DNA from: Branchiostoma floridae
Lineage: Eukaryota > Chordata > Leptocardii > Amphioxiformes > Branchiostomatidae
Direction: 5' to 3'
Length of the DNA: 64,000 nt
Assembly (NCBI RefSeq): GCF_000003815.2
Contig: NC_049983.1
Span: 15,558,425 to 15,622,424 of the forward strand
The notes beneath the pieces are model-generated. The model was not told the origin of the DNA. It did not search any database and was given only the letters and a program-made list of their open reading frames with translations. The position numbers and the translations under genes are program-made. This document shows, one piece after another, positions 9,359 through 20,600 of this stretch. Numbering within the stretch: position 1 is the first letter of the stretch; every line of letters begins with the position of its first letter.

Positions 9359-12300
9359 TCAATGACATGGTTCTGTATGCAGTACCAATGCACCCCGCAT
9401 GTGGAGCTGCTGAAGTGCCCTAAATTCTTCCGGCATGTTGTGGGTCCTGTTGTCGATCATCTTCTTGGTGTCGTAGTAGTGGTAGCTGAGCGCCCTGCCT
9501 CGTGTGTCCTCGCTGAACGGATAGAAGCCGTACATGTGGATCTGGTCGCAGATGGTGGAAGCCAGGGTGTACATGTGAGCCCCCGTGGACGGACGGAGGA
9601 CCTCAGACCCAAACTTTGTCCAGATTCTGTAATGCATTGAGTTAGATATTCATCATGCACTTTATCATCATGATTTCGATTCAATTACTGAACAAAAACA
9701 AAAAAGGTCACTGAAGAAAAAGGTAAACTATTATACATCCCATTTTTCCAATTAGAATAGTTGAAGTGGTATCTCTACTTGAAAGGAAAACTTACGATTT
9801 GATGAGAGTGTTGATTCCGGTCGGTGGAAAGACAGTTTTGATCGGCAGGTTGTGCTGGTTAACAACCTCTATGATCACTCTCAAGTACCTTTCCACATGA
9901 GGGGCCGTTAAAGCGGGCACGTACAAGATCTGGTCGCCAACTTCTTCCAGACGTCGTAACAACCGATCATAATCGTCTTTTGTTTTCTTGTACCATTGTC
10001 CGAAGTTATTCCTGACCACGGAGGGGTTCATTGTAGTCAAGTTTGCCTTTGAGCCGACATCTTTCTCATAACCTTCGATTGGAGGCAGGTTACACCGAAT
10101 GACGAAGTCCATGGAGTCGATTTCTTGACCACAGCTACTGTTTAGTAGAATACCTGAGTTGCCCACGATTGCACACGTTTTAAAATGGCGGTCTTTCAGA
10201 GGCGATTCTTTTGGGATCAACTTCAAGAACTCTTTGCTGACTTTGAATGTCGACTTGGTACCAAATTCAAATGTCAAGCGTTGCCCAATCCGTAGACTTG
10301 ATCGCGTTAGTGTCAGGCTTGATTCCGGGCTGTAAAACTTGAGTATATGTTGTCTGGAAGTAAAAACGAGTCAGCTAGTTCGATGAGTTCTAATCATTTC
10401 CAGTGTTCGTCATACCCTACCAACACACCAAATATGTAACCAATCCATTTATATCCATCCAGTCGTTCTTGAGTTACCTAGCTAACAGACACAAAGACAG
10501 ACAAATGCTACTGAAAATATATCATACATTGATATTTCATGGGGGTAATGTAGTGCTTACCTCATATTCTGCACCTCGGTACTATTGAAACACCAACGCT
10601 GCTTGTCGGATCCATTCGGCCAAGCAAAACTCTCCTTTGTTCCTGTTTCATTCAAAGTGGATGTCTCCGTTTGGGCTGGGATCCCTTCACTCTCATTCTT
10701 TGACACAGAAATCTCAGGTCGCAGCAGCTGTGCTGTATTGGCTTGCATAGAAGTCTGCTTTGTGGAATAGTCCTTGACGCTTCGTGTGGTATTAGGCCGC
10801 AATGCAGGTGCTGCCACGAATACCTTGATGAGATTTTTTGCTGCCTGCTTTTCGACACTGTAGAACGGGTGGCTAATGTTGATAAGAAAGGTAGTTCTCT
10901 TGCTATCACATGGTCTAGATTATATTGCTTTTATTTTTTTTTGGGGGGGGGGGGCTACTTTTATAATTCATTGTCAAGGTACATAAAGGACTACTAACCC
11001 GGGAGATATTTTTGCAGTTGTACATGTAAATCGCATTCAGCGTAGCAGGAAGTAATCAAAACCTTATTTTTATGATAATATAAACACGGCATTGAACAAG
11101 ACGCGTGTGTAACTCTAGATTCTTCACATATAGACGTGCGACTTGAAGTATAGAATAATGTAGTGCTTACCTCATAGTCTGCACCTCGGTACTGTTGAAA
11201 CACCAACGCTGTTCGGAGTCAATTCCTGCTGTATTTATTTCATCCAAAGTGCCTGTCTCAGACTTGGCAGCTTTTCTACGCTTCACTACTCGCTTAATGA
11301 TTTTGCTAACTTTCCTTCTCTCCTTCGGTGGGGTTGGAGCTCGCTTACTCTCCGTTGTTGTCATAGTAACTCCAGGTGCCGATAGTTGTGCTGCACCGCT
11401 TTGCAAACAAGTCTGATTGGTGGAATAGGCTCTGACGCTCCCTGGGGTATCGGGTCGTTTTGAAGTTACTGCCACGAATTCATTGATGAGATTTTTTGCT
11501 GCCTGCTTTTCGACTCTGTAAGATTTATTCCAATTATCCGTTGAAAAAAAGTATAATTCTCTTGTTATCACATGGTCTAGATTATATTTCATTTAGTTTG
11601 GGGAGAAATACTTGCAAATTGCATTATCGTATTTTTTACTATCAAGGTGACAATGTTGGCCTAAAGTGCCCTGGTTCCAATTCCACGGTAACGAGGCCTT
11701 GGGAAAGGCACGGAACACATACTCAGTTGATGATAAGTAGGTAGGGGCGCCCTCTCGGACCAGACGTTATGTCGGAGGTCCATTGTTTGAGGGGAGCCAC
11801 ACCTCGAGCACGTTAAAGAAGCTTGACATAATTATGTTATTAAGCTTCAATGTAATTGTCACTAGGTGAGTTTTTGTCAAGCTGATTGACCGACCTGGTG
11901 TGCTACGTATCTGTGACTACTATTTATGGTAGTTCAAAACTTCAACAACGCATAAGGCAAGAAATCGATCGAGTAGGCGCTATATTGATCGAGCGAAAAA
12001 CAAACGACTGAGTCACTCAAATGTAAACACAACTCATGAAAGTTCAATGTTCACTGTTTCACATTGTCACCTCACATTAAAGAGAGACTAAAACCTATTT
12101 CGTTAAAAGAAATTAGCGGTTTGGTTCAGAAACAAATGGACGGCACCGTAAGATACTGTAATACCCACCGTAATGTCGTGTCATGGGAGTCACTGGCAAA
12201 CTTTTTCAGGTGAAATCGTAGTTCTGCAAACATGGACTGCTGGCGCCAATTCACGTACAACATGAGTAAATTCAACACAAATAGAAGCACCATTCCTGCT

Positions 12301-12380
12301 CTGAACATTCTTGGTGCATTCCAGCTCTTCTTTGAAGGTATGAGGAAAGGCTTCCTCAGAACAGATCGCTGTTCAAGCAT
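9359..12380 (-). CDS. ST8Sia-like alpha-2,8-sialyltransferase, gene D (two stem exons)
   Basis: Coding exons: 12169-12380, stem 2a 11171-11515, stem 2b 10561-10857, 9796-10353, 9359-9626. With both stems the product is 559 aa; with one, 460 (2a) or 444 (2b). Both stems start V-E-K-Q-A-A-K, end CFNSTEVQ(T/N)MR, have intact splice sites and are phase 2 on both sides, so alternative use or double inclusion keeps the frame. Stem 2a is strongly basic (RRKVSKIIKRVVKRRKAAK). Exon 3 has motif L (CAIVGNSGILLNSSCGQEID), exon 4 motif S, HYYD and HNMPEE. Start at the ATG 12378-12380 (MLEQRSVLRK), which resembles the gene E start; the inner Met used by other paralogues is Ile here. No recurrent upstream block was found. 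Confidence 0.8.
11735..11822 (-). repeat. Dispersed repeat (inverted relative of 32085-32270)
   Basis: Contains GGACCAGACGTTATGTCGGA and CTCGAGCACGTTAAAGAA, corresponding in reverse to TTCTTTAACGTGC and the GGACCTCCATTTAACGTCC segment at 32085-32270. Probably a SINE-like family. Located in gene D intron 1; the rest of that intron (11516-12168) shows nothing further. Confidence 0.45.
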
Positions 12381-12599
12381 AGTTGCCAAAGACGGGCTCA
12401 AAACGTCCCATGTCCAGCCGAATTCGAACTTTGTTCGACATGTTCGATTTTCCGTAATTTGAACCTAACCCGTATTCTACTTGGGGTCTTCTGCAGTCAT
12501 GGCTGGTTTAATACTTAACCTTAAATCATTGCCATCGGCCATTTTTTCCCGAGAGCCTTATATCAGACTAAAAACATTGTTTCTCATCAATATAAGGAT

Positions 12600-12660
12600 T
12601 TTGCTGGACAGTGCATTTGTGCCCTTACTTTGTTGGGCATTTGTGCCCTTACTTTGTTAC
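12600..12660. repeat. Short tandem duplication
   Basis: Two adjacent copies of a 24-bp unit (GCATTTGTGCCCTTACTTTG plus TTGG), in the spacer upstream of gene D exon 1. Confidence 0.7.
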
Positions 12661-12792
12661 TTTGTTTAACGAAGCTACTGGTGTTAGTGTTGGTGACTTA
12701 AAGGAAATTCGTGCATTAGCTACATTGGGCAAGGGAACTCGACATTTGACATGCCAGATTTCCCTGCATTATAGTACATTCATGTGATGCCT

Positions 12793-13498
12793 GATAAGGC
12801 CACACTGACTTAATTTTATGGATGACATCCGCGCGCGCATTAGTTTTCGCCTGTTCTAAAAAAAAAAATCACCTCCTCCAAGGCTCCACGCAAGCCCGGA
12901 AATTGCCGACCCAAAGGGCCAGCATATGTCTGTTTGTCGTAAAGCTTCCCCAAACGTGCTAATTTTGTAGTAATCGGTACTTCTGCACATGCGTCTTGCT
13001 TTGCCACGAATTCGAAATCTGGCAATATGACCATGATATGACTGCTATCCAAGCTCCGGGTATTTTTCAAACCTTTTTTTGTTTTGTTTTTATCGGACTT
13101 TCTATTTTATAATGTTTTCTTGATGTCTCACAGCCGACAAGAGAACAGCAAAAAATAGAGGACCCGAAAAAAAACGCCTAAAAATGTAAAAACAGCCGGA
13201 GCCTAACCTCTACTTGTATAGTAAGATATGATGAAAACACGTGATGAAAACAAAATGCGTCAGCATCAAAGGAGGGCGTTATTATTGAGGGCGTGAACAA
13301 TACAACCTACATGTGCCTCCTGCAAATAAAGACTTGTTTCTTTTGATAAACCGTGTTCTGTTCATAATGCCAGCTTTATAGTCCTGTGGTTTAGCATCAT
13401 TTTTTTTCTTTGCTGGATTTTTATTGTTTTCGCCCTCTCGCAGTAGTTTTGGGGTCTCCAGAGGATGTCATCCATAAAATTAAGTCGTTGTGGCCTAA
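12793..13498. mobile_element. DNA transposon remnant with TTAATTTTATGGATGACATCC ends
   Basis: The left end carries GACTTAATTTTATGGATGAC; the right end the inverse GTCATCCATAAAATTAAGTC, each with an outer GGCC segment. About 700 bp. A smaller MITE (13045-13222) is nested inside. Single-ended relatives are near 36310-36345 and 49925-49950. No transposase seen. It separates genes D and E. Confidence 0.6.
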
Positions 13499-13538
13499 TC
13501 GAAAAATATCAAATGAAATCTCTTTTATTCCTAGAAAA

Positions 13539-16500
13539 TCATTGGCATGGTTCTGTGTGCAGTACCAATGCACCCCGCATATGGAGCTGCTGAAATGCCC
13601 TGAATTCTTCCGGCATGTTATGAGTCCTGTTGCTGATCATCTCCTTGGTGTCGTAGTAATGGTAGCCCAGCGCCCTGCCACGTGTGTCCTCGCTGAACGG
13701 ATAGAAGCCGTACATGTGGATCTGGTCGCAGATGGTGGCAGCCAGGGTGTACATGTGAGCTCCCGTGGACGGACGGAGGGTCTCAAAACCAGCGTTTGAC
13801 CAAATGCTGTAAAAAGATATTTTGTTTACATGCTAATTATGTAGCTCGATTTGGATTACAAAATCAAGACAACAGTGCAATTTCCAAACAAGCAAAATAC
13901 CCTGATATTCTTATTTAGATAGGACTGAGGTGATGTCTTGTTTATTTGCTTGTTTGTTTGAATCGCACAGCAAAAATATTACATAAAACAAACACAATGA
14001 AGAAAAACAAGTACAGGAGGAGGGGAAAGCATAATCTCAAAGCAGACTCCCGGTGACATATAAGATACAATTTAGCATCAAAGCAGGCCAAGGTGTAAGG
14101 AGGTCAGCCTCTGGTCGGCTATACTCCTTGGCCGGCTTTGATACTTAATTGTATCTTATATGTCACCGGGAATCTGCTTGGAGATTAATGAAAGCGTGCG
14201 TGGCTTGTACTCAGCCCTCTCCATTGAGCTAAAGAAATTTAATTATGTAGATAGCAAAGTATTTGTATCTGTATCTATATAGCCAGTATAACCGCCCTTC
14301 GGCGTAACACACCAGCTTCGCAGGCACACGGCGCGGCAGCAGCTGGTTATATTACACTGAACGATCCGTCACACCTAACTTTTGCACATCTATCTGCAAG
14401 CTTTCTTTAAAACTATCCAGACAAGATGCTCCTACTGTGCTTGGTGATAACAAGTTCCATTTTAAAGTAATATACCAACTTACGATTTCATGAGAGTGTT
14501 CATTCCCGCCGGTGGAAAGGTAATCTTGGCCGCCAGTTTGTGCTGCAGAACGATCTGTGTGATGATCCTCACGTGCATCTCTCCTGACGGTGACGTCAAA
14601 CCCGGCACGTACAAGATCTGGTCGCCGACTTGTTTCAGACGCCGCGACAACCGACGGTAGTCCTTCCCGAAGTCGTGCGGGATCACGGAGGGGTTCATGG
14701 TGGTCAGGTTCGCCTTGGAGCCGACATCTTTCTCATAACCTTGTTAAAATTGTAAATATGTAAAAATTGTGCATATAGACGTGTAGAATTATAAGGCTCA
14801 TAAAGACTTTAAACGATGTAAATTGTATCTCTGTTACTAAGTATATGCTTTGTCTGACCCTTACTTCTTCCCTCATGACCTCATGACATCTCTCTCATAA
14901 CCTTGTTAAAATTGTAAATGTGTAAAAATTATGTATATAGACGTGTAGACTTATAAGACTCATCAAGACTTTAAACGATGTAAATTGTATCTCTGTCACT
15001 AAGTATATGCTTTGTCTGACCCTTGCGTGCTTCTTCCCTCATGACCTCATTGAAAAGCGGCTTGCAGGCCGATTTGAGCTTTCATGAATAAACAAGGGTT
15101 CAAACAAACAAACAAACAAACAAACAAACCTTCGATTTGAGGCAGGTTACACCGAATGACGAAGTCCATGGAGTCGATTTCTTGCCCACAGGAACTGTTC
15201 AGTAGAATCCCAGAGTTGCCCACGATTGCACATGTGTTGAAATGGCGGTCCTTCAGAGGTGATTCTTCTGGGAGGAGCTTCAGTAAATCTTTGGTGGCCG
15301 TGACCTTCTTAGATAATTGAATTTCATATGTCAAACGTTGCCCAATCCTTACACTGGACTGCGTTAGAGTCAGGTTTGTTTCCGGGTTGTAAAACTTGAG
15401 TATATGTTGTCTGGAAGTAAAACGATTATATTTAGCCATCTCCAAGAGTAAAACTAAAAGCAACAGCAAGACGTTGTATCGGGAAAACTGTAACTTTTAC
15501 CAAACTTCGAGTGAAATTCGTTCAATCTGAGATATCACGTGTATATAGTTGAATAAAAACTTTGCTTCTGTGTTTAATCGGTTTTCTTCTCTATCTTAAG
15601 TTGTCCGGCTCTGACATGGTTCGTGCCATCACAAGCCATGCAATGTCTCGCACTGAGGCAGTTCTATCAAAGTGATGATTACTGAACAACTAGCAATCCT
15701 TTGAGATATAAAATACGGTAGCACTTACCTCATATTCTGCACCTCTGTACTGTTAAAACACCAACGCTGCTCCGATCCATCTCGCCTGGAGCAACTCCGC
15801 TTTGTCCTTGCTTCATTCGTACCTGCACCTGGCGTTGCAGTTTTCTTGCGCTTCAATACTCTTACTTTCGGCTTCGGTGACACCTTTTTAGTTTCCTTCT
15901 TGGAACCAGTAATCCCATGTCCTAATAGTTCTGCTGTGTTCTTTTGTACAGAAGCTTTATTCGTGCCATCGGCTTCGGTACTTCCCATGGTTGTTGTTGA
16001 CATGAAATCTTTGATGAGGCTTTCGGCTGTCTGCATCTCGACGCTGTCAAATGATGATGGTTAAAAATGTGTAAATTGTTATCCAAATGACGAATTATGT
16101 TCGTTTGCTGGTAAGATACGGTGGGATATTTATTGATAAGTGTCTATTCTCCATCGTGCCTGTATTCATTCCCAACCCAAGACACGCGATACTTTGATAA
16201 CAACGGCTCCCTTTCAGAGGGCCTCATGGATAAACAAGTGCTGATCTGGCGACAATAAGGATCCGGATACTGTATCATGAAACGGAGTAAGATCGCCTTA
16301 CAACAAGGGACCGGTTGTAGTGCAGGTGGCCATATATTCTTATGCATCTCTTTCTCAGTTTTTTTAATCTCTTGAAGATGTTTTCTATCCTCATGGTAGT
16401 CCTTCGGTTGATTCCCCTGACCGCTATATCTTAACGCAATATTTTATGTCCACTCAAAATGAAATAAAGTGAACAAATAAAACCAAACGATTTTTGAACC

Positions 16501-16824
16501 AGCCTCACATCAACGACAAATTACGAGCTATTTCGTCGAAAGAAAGAAACGATAAATCTTCCTGAAGTAGAAAGGGAAGACAATGTTACACAAAATTACG
16601 ATAATAACCACATACCCTTGAGATGTCTGACGGAAGTCACTTGTTGCCATCTTCCTGTGAACTCGTGCTTCTGCATACGTGGACCGCTGGTGCCAACTTA
16701 TACACAGCATACCCAGGGTCCATACAGATAGATTTACCATCCCTGCCATGAATATTCTTGGTATGTTACACCTCTTTAAGCACATGAAGAAATGTCCCCT
16801 AAACACAGACCACTGTTCAGTCAT
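13539..16824 (-). CDS. ST8Sia-like alpha-2,8-sialyltransferase, gene E (exon 3 split by a retroposon)
   Basis: Coding exons: 16616-16824, 15729-16043, 15130-15410, 14484-14739, 13539-13806; joined 442 aa (429 from the inner ATG at 16785). Exon 1: signal anchor (MAGMVNLSVWTLGMLCISW region). Exon 2: stem with a basic run (KPKVRVLKRKK) ending CFNSTEVQNMR. Exon 3 is interrupted after IRCNLPQIE by 390 bp of foreign sequence, but GAAG|GTTTGT and AACAAG|GTTATGAG can serve as donor and acceptor, restoring E-G-Y-E and the frame. Without that splicing the frame stops within the insert, shortly after motif L. The last exon has motif S, HYYD and HNMPEE. All other splice sites are canonical. Either a working gene with a new intron or a recently broken one. 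Confidence 0.7.
14040..14185. mobile_element. MITE in gene E intron 3
   Basis: Arms AGCAGACTCCCGGTGACATA...GATACAATT (14040-14075) and AATTGTATCTTATATGTCAC...CTGCTTGGAGATTA (14145-14187) are inverted copies, with a further GGCCAAGG / CCTTGGCC pair inside. The CTGCTTGGAGATTA end links it to the MITEs at 48717-49021 and 49523-49664. Confidence 0.75.
14740..15129 (+). mobile_element. 3'-truncated non-LTR retroposon inserted in ST8Sia exon 3
   Basis: Flanked by the direct repeat AACCTT (14737-14742 and 15127-15132). It ends in an A-rich (CAAA)n tail after CATGAATAAACAAGGGTTCA. The body holds two tandem copies of a 160-bp segment (from TTGTTAAAATTGTAAAT to the ATGACCTCAT region). A related 3' end (AAAAGCGGCCTGCAGGTCGA...ATGAATAAA) is at 30115-30190. 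All other paralogues have uninterrupted exon 3, so the insertion postdates the duplications that separated E from its closest relatives. It carries no coding sequence. Confidence 0.85.
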
Positions 16825-16914
16825 GTCTCCTCTGTCTACGTGACTACTCTGTTATGGCATATAGCAGAGAATCTGCATACTTGAACCAGGTATGACCCAA
16901 CGGTTCACCTGTTA

Positions 16915-16965
16915 GGGGAGCGTCTCAACATTCAGATGTCATTCACAACCAGGTTCAGTTATACC
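16915..16965 (-). promoter_or_regulatory. Conserved block upstream of exon 1 (gene E)
   Basis: GAGCGTCTCAACATTCAGAT, then GTCATTCACAA, about 90 bp upstream of exon 1; weaker match to the block of genes A and B. Confidence 0.3.
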
Positions 16966-17600
16966 TGTCCATATTGTCATGGCGTCGTGTGAGGCATAGC
17001 TGGTAGAGTGCCGTTGGGTTCGGAACCTAGATAGTTGTGTCCTTGAGAATGCTAGGCACTTAAAACATGACTTTCCTCACTTCACCCAGGTGGAAAAATG
17101 AGTACCTGACTTCAGTCGGGGAGGTGAAATACTACCTTTAGCTAATGATAAAATGTTAGCTATTACATAGCCTTTGAATTGAGTTCTTCCCGCCGGCTAA
17201 TACACAGGCAGGAAATAATTCATTTTTTCTTCATCAAGTCAGGGAGCCTTGGAGGGTAAGTGAGAAATAGTGTTACAGTTGTGCTATATATTTGGCAAGA
17301 AATCTAGAAATTGGCAAGAACACTTCTAAAATGGGGAAAATGTCTGATTTTTAGAATGTTTATTGAAGAACATGTGAACCAGGACATTTCCGCATGTCAT
17401 AATATTACCAGTGAGCATTTCCGGTCATAAAATCACACAGTCACATACCTGACATACACACAGTCACATCTTACATTGGGCGACACCTGACAACTCAACA
17501 TCTGGCAGCCAAGTTAGACAACATTACAGTGCATTCATATGTAGGTGTCCAATGATCGAAATTAATGATCGAAAAGAAAATCTATGCATTTGCTAAAAGG

Positions 17601-20600
17601 TCAATGACATGGTTCTATATGCAGTACCAATGCACCCCGCACGTGGAGCTGCTGAAATGCCCTAAATTCCTCTGGCATGTTGTGGGTCTTTTTGCCTATC
17701 ATCTTCTTCGTGTCATAGTAGTGGTAGCTGAGCGCCCTGCCTCGCTTGTCCTCGCTGAACGGATAGAAGCCGTACATGTGGACCTGGTCGCAGATGGTGG
17801 CAGCCAGGGTGTACATGTGCGCTCCCGTGGACGGACGAAGCGCTAGCATCTTAAACCCAGCCTTTGTCCAAATTCTGTAACATACATTTACTTTGTATTT
17901 TGTATATCGTATTTAGTCTAGTAGTGGGTGCCGGTACAGAAAAATCAGCTACAGGTCCGGTTTAGGTCCAGAGGATCATTTTCCAATCGGTCAAAATCCG
18001 GATGCGGATCTTGAACCCTGCTGTTTGCCCAAATTCTGTAACAATATAATGATACTTACTTCAGATACTCATCAAGCATAATGGTTTTGATTCAAATTAA
18101 TGAACCAAGACAACAGTACAATCAAACCTGCAATATTTGTTACAATGGGAAGATAAGACCTATCCTTATTTTGCAATTGCTTTTTCTTTCTTTTCTTCTG
18201 TGAAATATGAAAAGGGAAACTCACGATTTTATGAGACTGTTCATTTTAATTCTTGCCGGTGGAAAAGTAGCCCTTATCGGCAGTTTGTGTTCCAGAAGAA
18301 TCTGTGTGATCACCCTCACGTTCTTCTCCTCCCTCGGAGTTGTGAAAGCGGGCACGTACAAGATCTGGTCGCCAATCTGTTTAAGACGTCGTAACAAACG
18401 ATCATAATCATCCGTTGTTTTGTTGTGCCATTGTCCAAAGTTACGTTTGACGATGGATGGATTCATTGTAGTCAGGTTCGCCTTGGAGCCGACATCTTTC
18501 TCATAACCTTCGATTTGAGGCAGGTTACACCGAATGACGAAGTCCATGGAGTCGATTTCTTGACCACAGCTACTGTTTAGTAGAATACCGGAGTTGCCCA
18601 CGACTGCGCAGGTGTTGAAATGGCGGTCCTTCAGAGGTGATTCCTTTGGGATGAGTTTCAAGAAGTCTTCGGTGACGTTGAAAGATTTACCACCGAATTC
18701 ATATTCCAAACGTTGCCCAATCCGTAGGCTCGACTGCGTTAGACTCAGGTTTGTTTCGGGGTTGTAAAACTTGAGTATGCGTTCTCTGAAAGTAGAAAAA
18801 ACTCAAGATGAAGAGTGAAGACAAATAGCAAGACGGAAGTTTGTGATGAGAAAACTATGTTGACTACTGATGATTTGTATCAACGTCGCTCAATAAAAGT
18901 TTATATGCTTATAATCATATTAGAATGACAGAAACTTTTGTGTTTATTACATGTGGGATAAGAACGCTTGTCATTTTTTTCCTTTTTGAAGTTGCCCGTG
19001 GCTAGCAAGACAGGCTTTCCATGCAGTGTACCGAATATTGCTACATAGATTTATTTCACGTCGTGAGTTAGTCTGGGTGTCACCTAATTAGTTTTATCTG
19101 GCACCCATACTCGCTAGTCAAAAGGCTTTCTATCTTCCCGCTTTTTTTTAGGAAAGTATAATCGTAATCGGGTTGACATTGTTCCTATTTCGGAATACCT
19201 TGTGATTTGTTGAGAACTTCAGATATAGAATAATGTAGTGTTTACCTCATATTCTGCACCTCGGTACTGTTGAAACACATTTTACTCTCGTTCTGTGGCG
19301 CAGTAAACCCAGCTCCTGATAGTTCTGCTGTATTATTTTGCACAGAGGTCTGACTTGTGGAATCGGCATTGAGGAATGCTGTGCTACAGGTCCGTCTTGA
19401 ACTTGCTGCCAATAAATCTTTGAAGAGATTTCTTGCTGTCTGCTTTTTGACCCTGAAAGAGAATGGCTAGATTAATGATGGTAAAATGTCCTCGTATAAT
19501 CCCCTCGTTATCACATTGTCTACGCTATATTTGATCTTGATTGGGAAAGACTAAAGCATTACAGGAGTTGAGTGAACCCTTCCCCTTTGACTGATACATT
19601 ATGCATATTTTGTAATAAATGAAAAATGAAGCATGTTTATTATAGACGTAGATAAAGTGCAGCAATGCATGATATACTCAAGATGTCTAGCTATAGCTTA
19701 ATGCATTATATCCAATGGTGGATGTCATTTAGATGTCATTGCCATTGTCATTCGAAGTTTTCTAAAAATATTATTGTTATCTGGTTTGTTACAGCCGAAT
19801 AGTGGCAATACTAGCTGACCTATTCAGATTCCGACAGATTTGTGAATGCCTTTTCACGTACCGCCATTGAACTATGCTATAGTTCTAACAACAAAGCCTG
19901 CCATGAAAACTGAGGAGGTGTTATTCTCCACATTAACTCCACTATGTGCATTCAGTCTCAAGACAAACTGTGTTTTGATAACCTGCAGTAACCTTTCAGA
20001 ATATGTCAGGTAGAAAAATACTCCCGCGCCCAACACATTACGATAAGCACCCACAGTAAGGAACCGTTGGCACTGAAGGGTGAGCTCAAGAATCAACAAG
20101 GAAACGGTTGTGGTGCTGGTGGCCATATTTACATACATAACGTTACATACATACATACATGCATTGTGATTTTCAGTCATCATCGTTTTCTATCCTTGTG
20201 CAACGTTGCAAGTGCAAGATTGATTCCGCTAGCCATTACGTGGTATCACTTAATTATGTTTATTCCAGACACTTTCATATGAAAGAAAAAAAATGACCGA
20301 CATTTCGTCAACATTTCAGCTAGCTGACGTTCGAGATAGATTGCAAGTCAGTTCTTGGAAGGAGAGAAGCGATACATGTTCTGCAAAAGAAAGTGAAGAC
20401 CATGTGCCACGTAAATGAATTGATGTCATGCACACATCAACGGTAACAGCTACAAGGGGCCTTCAAAAAGTAATGCGACTTGTTTTATAACAGAGTCATT
20501 CATCGATTGAGTTGAAATTTGGCACAAAGGTACAAGAATATATCCTCTTGAGATTTGTTGTTTAGATTTTTATGAGTGACTGAGTTCAGTTCAAGATGAC

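Noticed and set aside
14740-15129. Calling gene E a plain pseudogene
   Set aside because: The frame and all other motifs are intact, and exact AG|GT edges would allow clean removal of the insert, so the question is left open.
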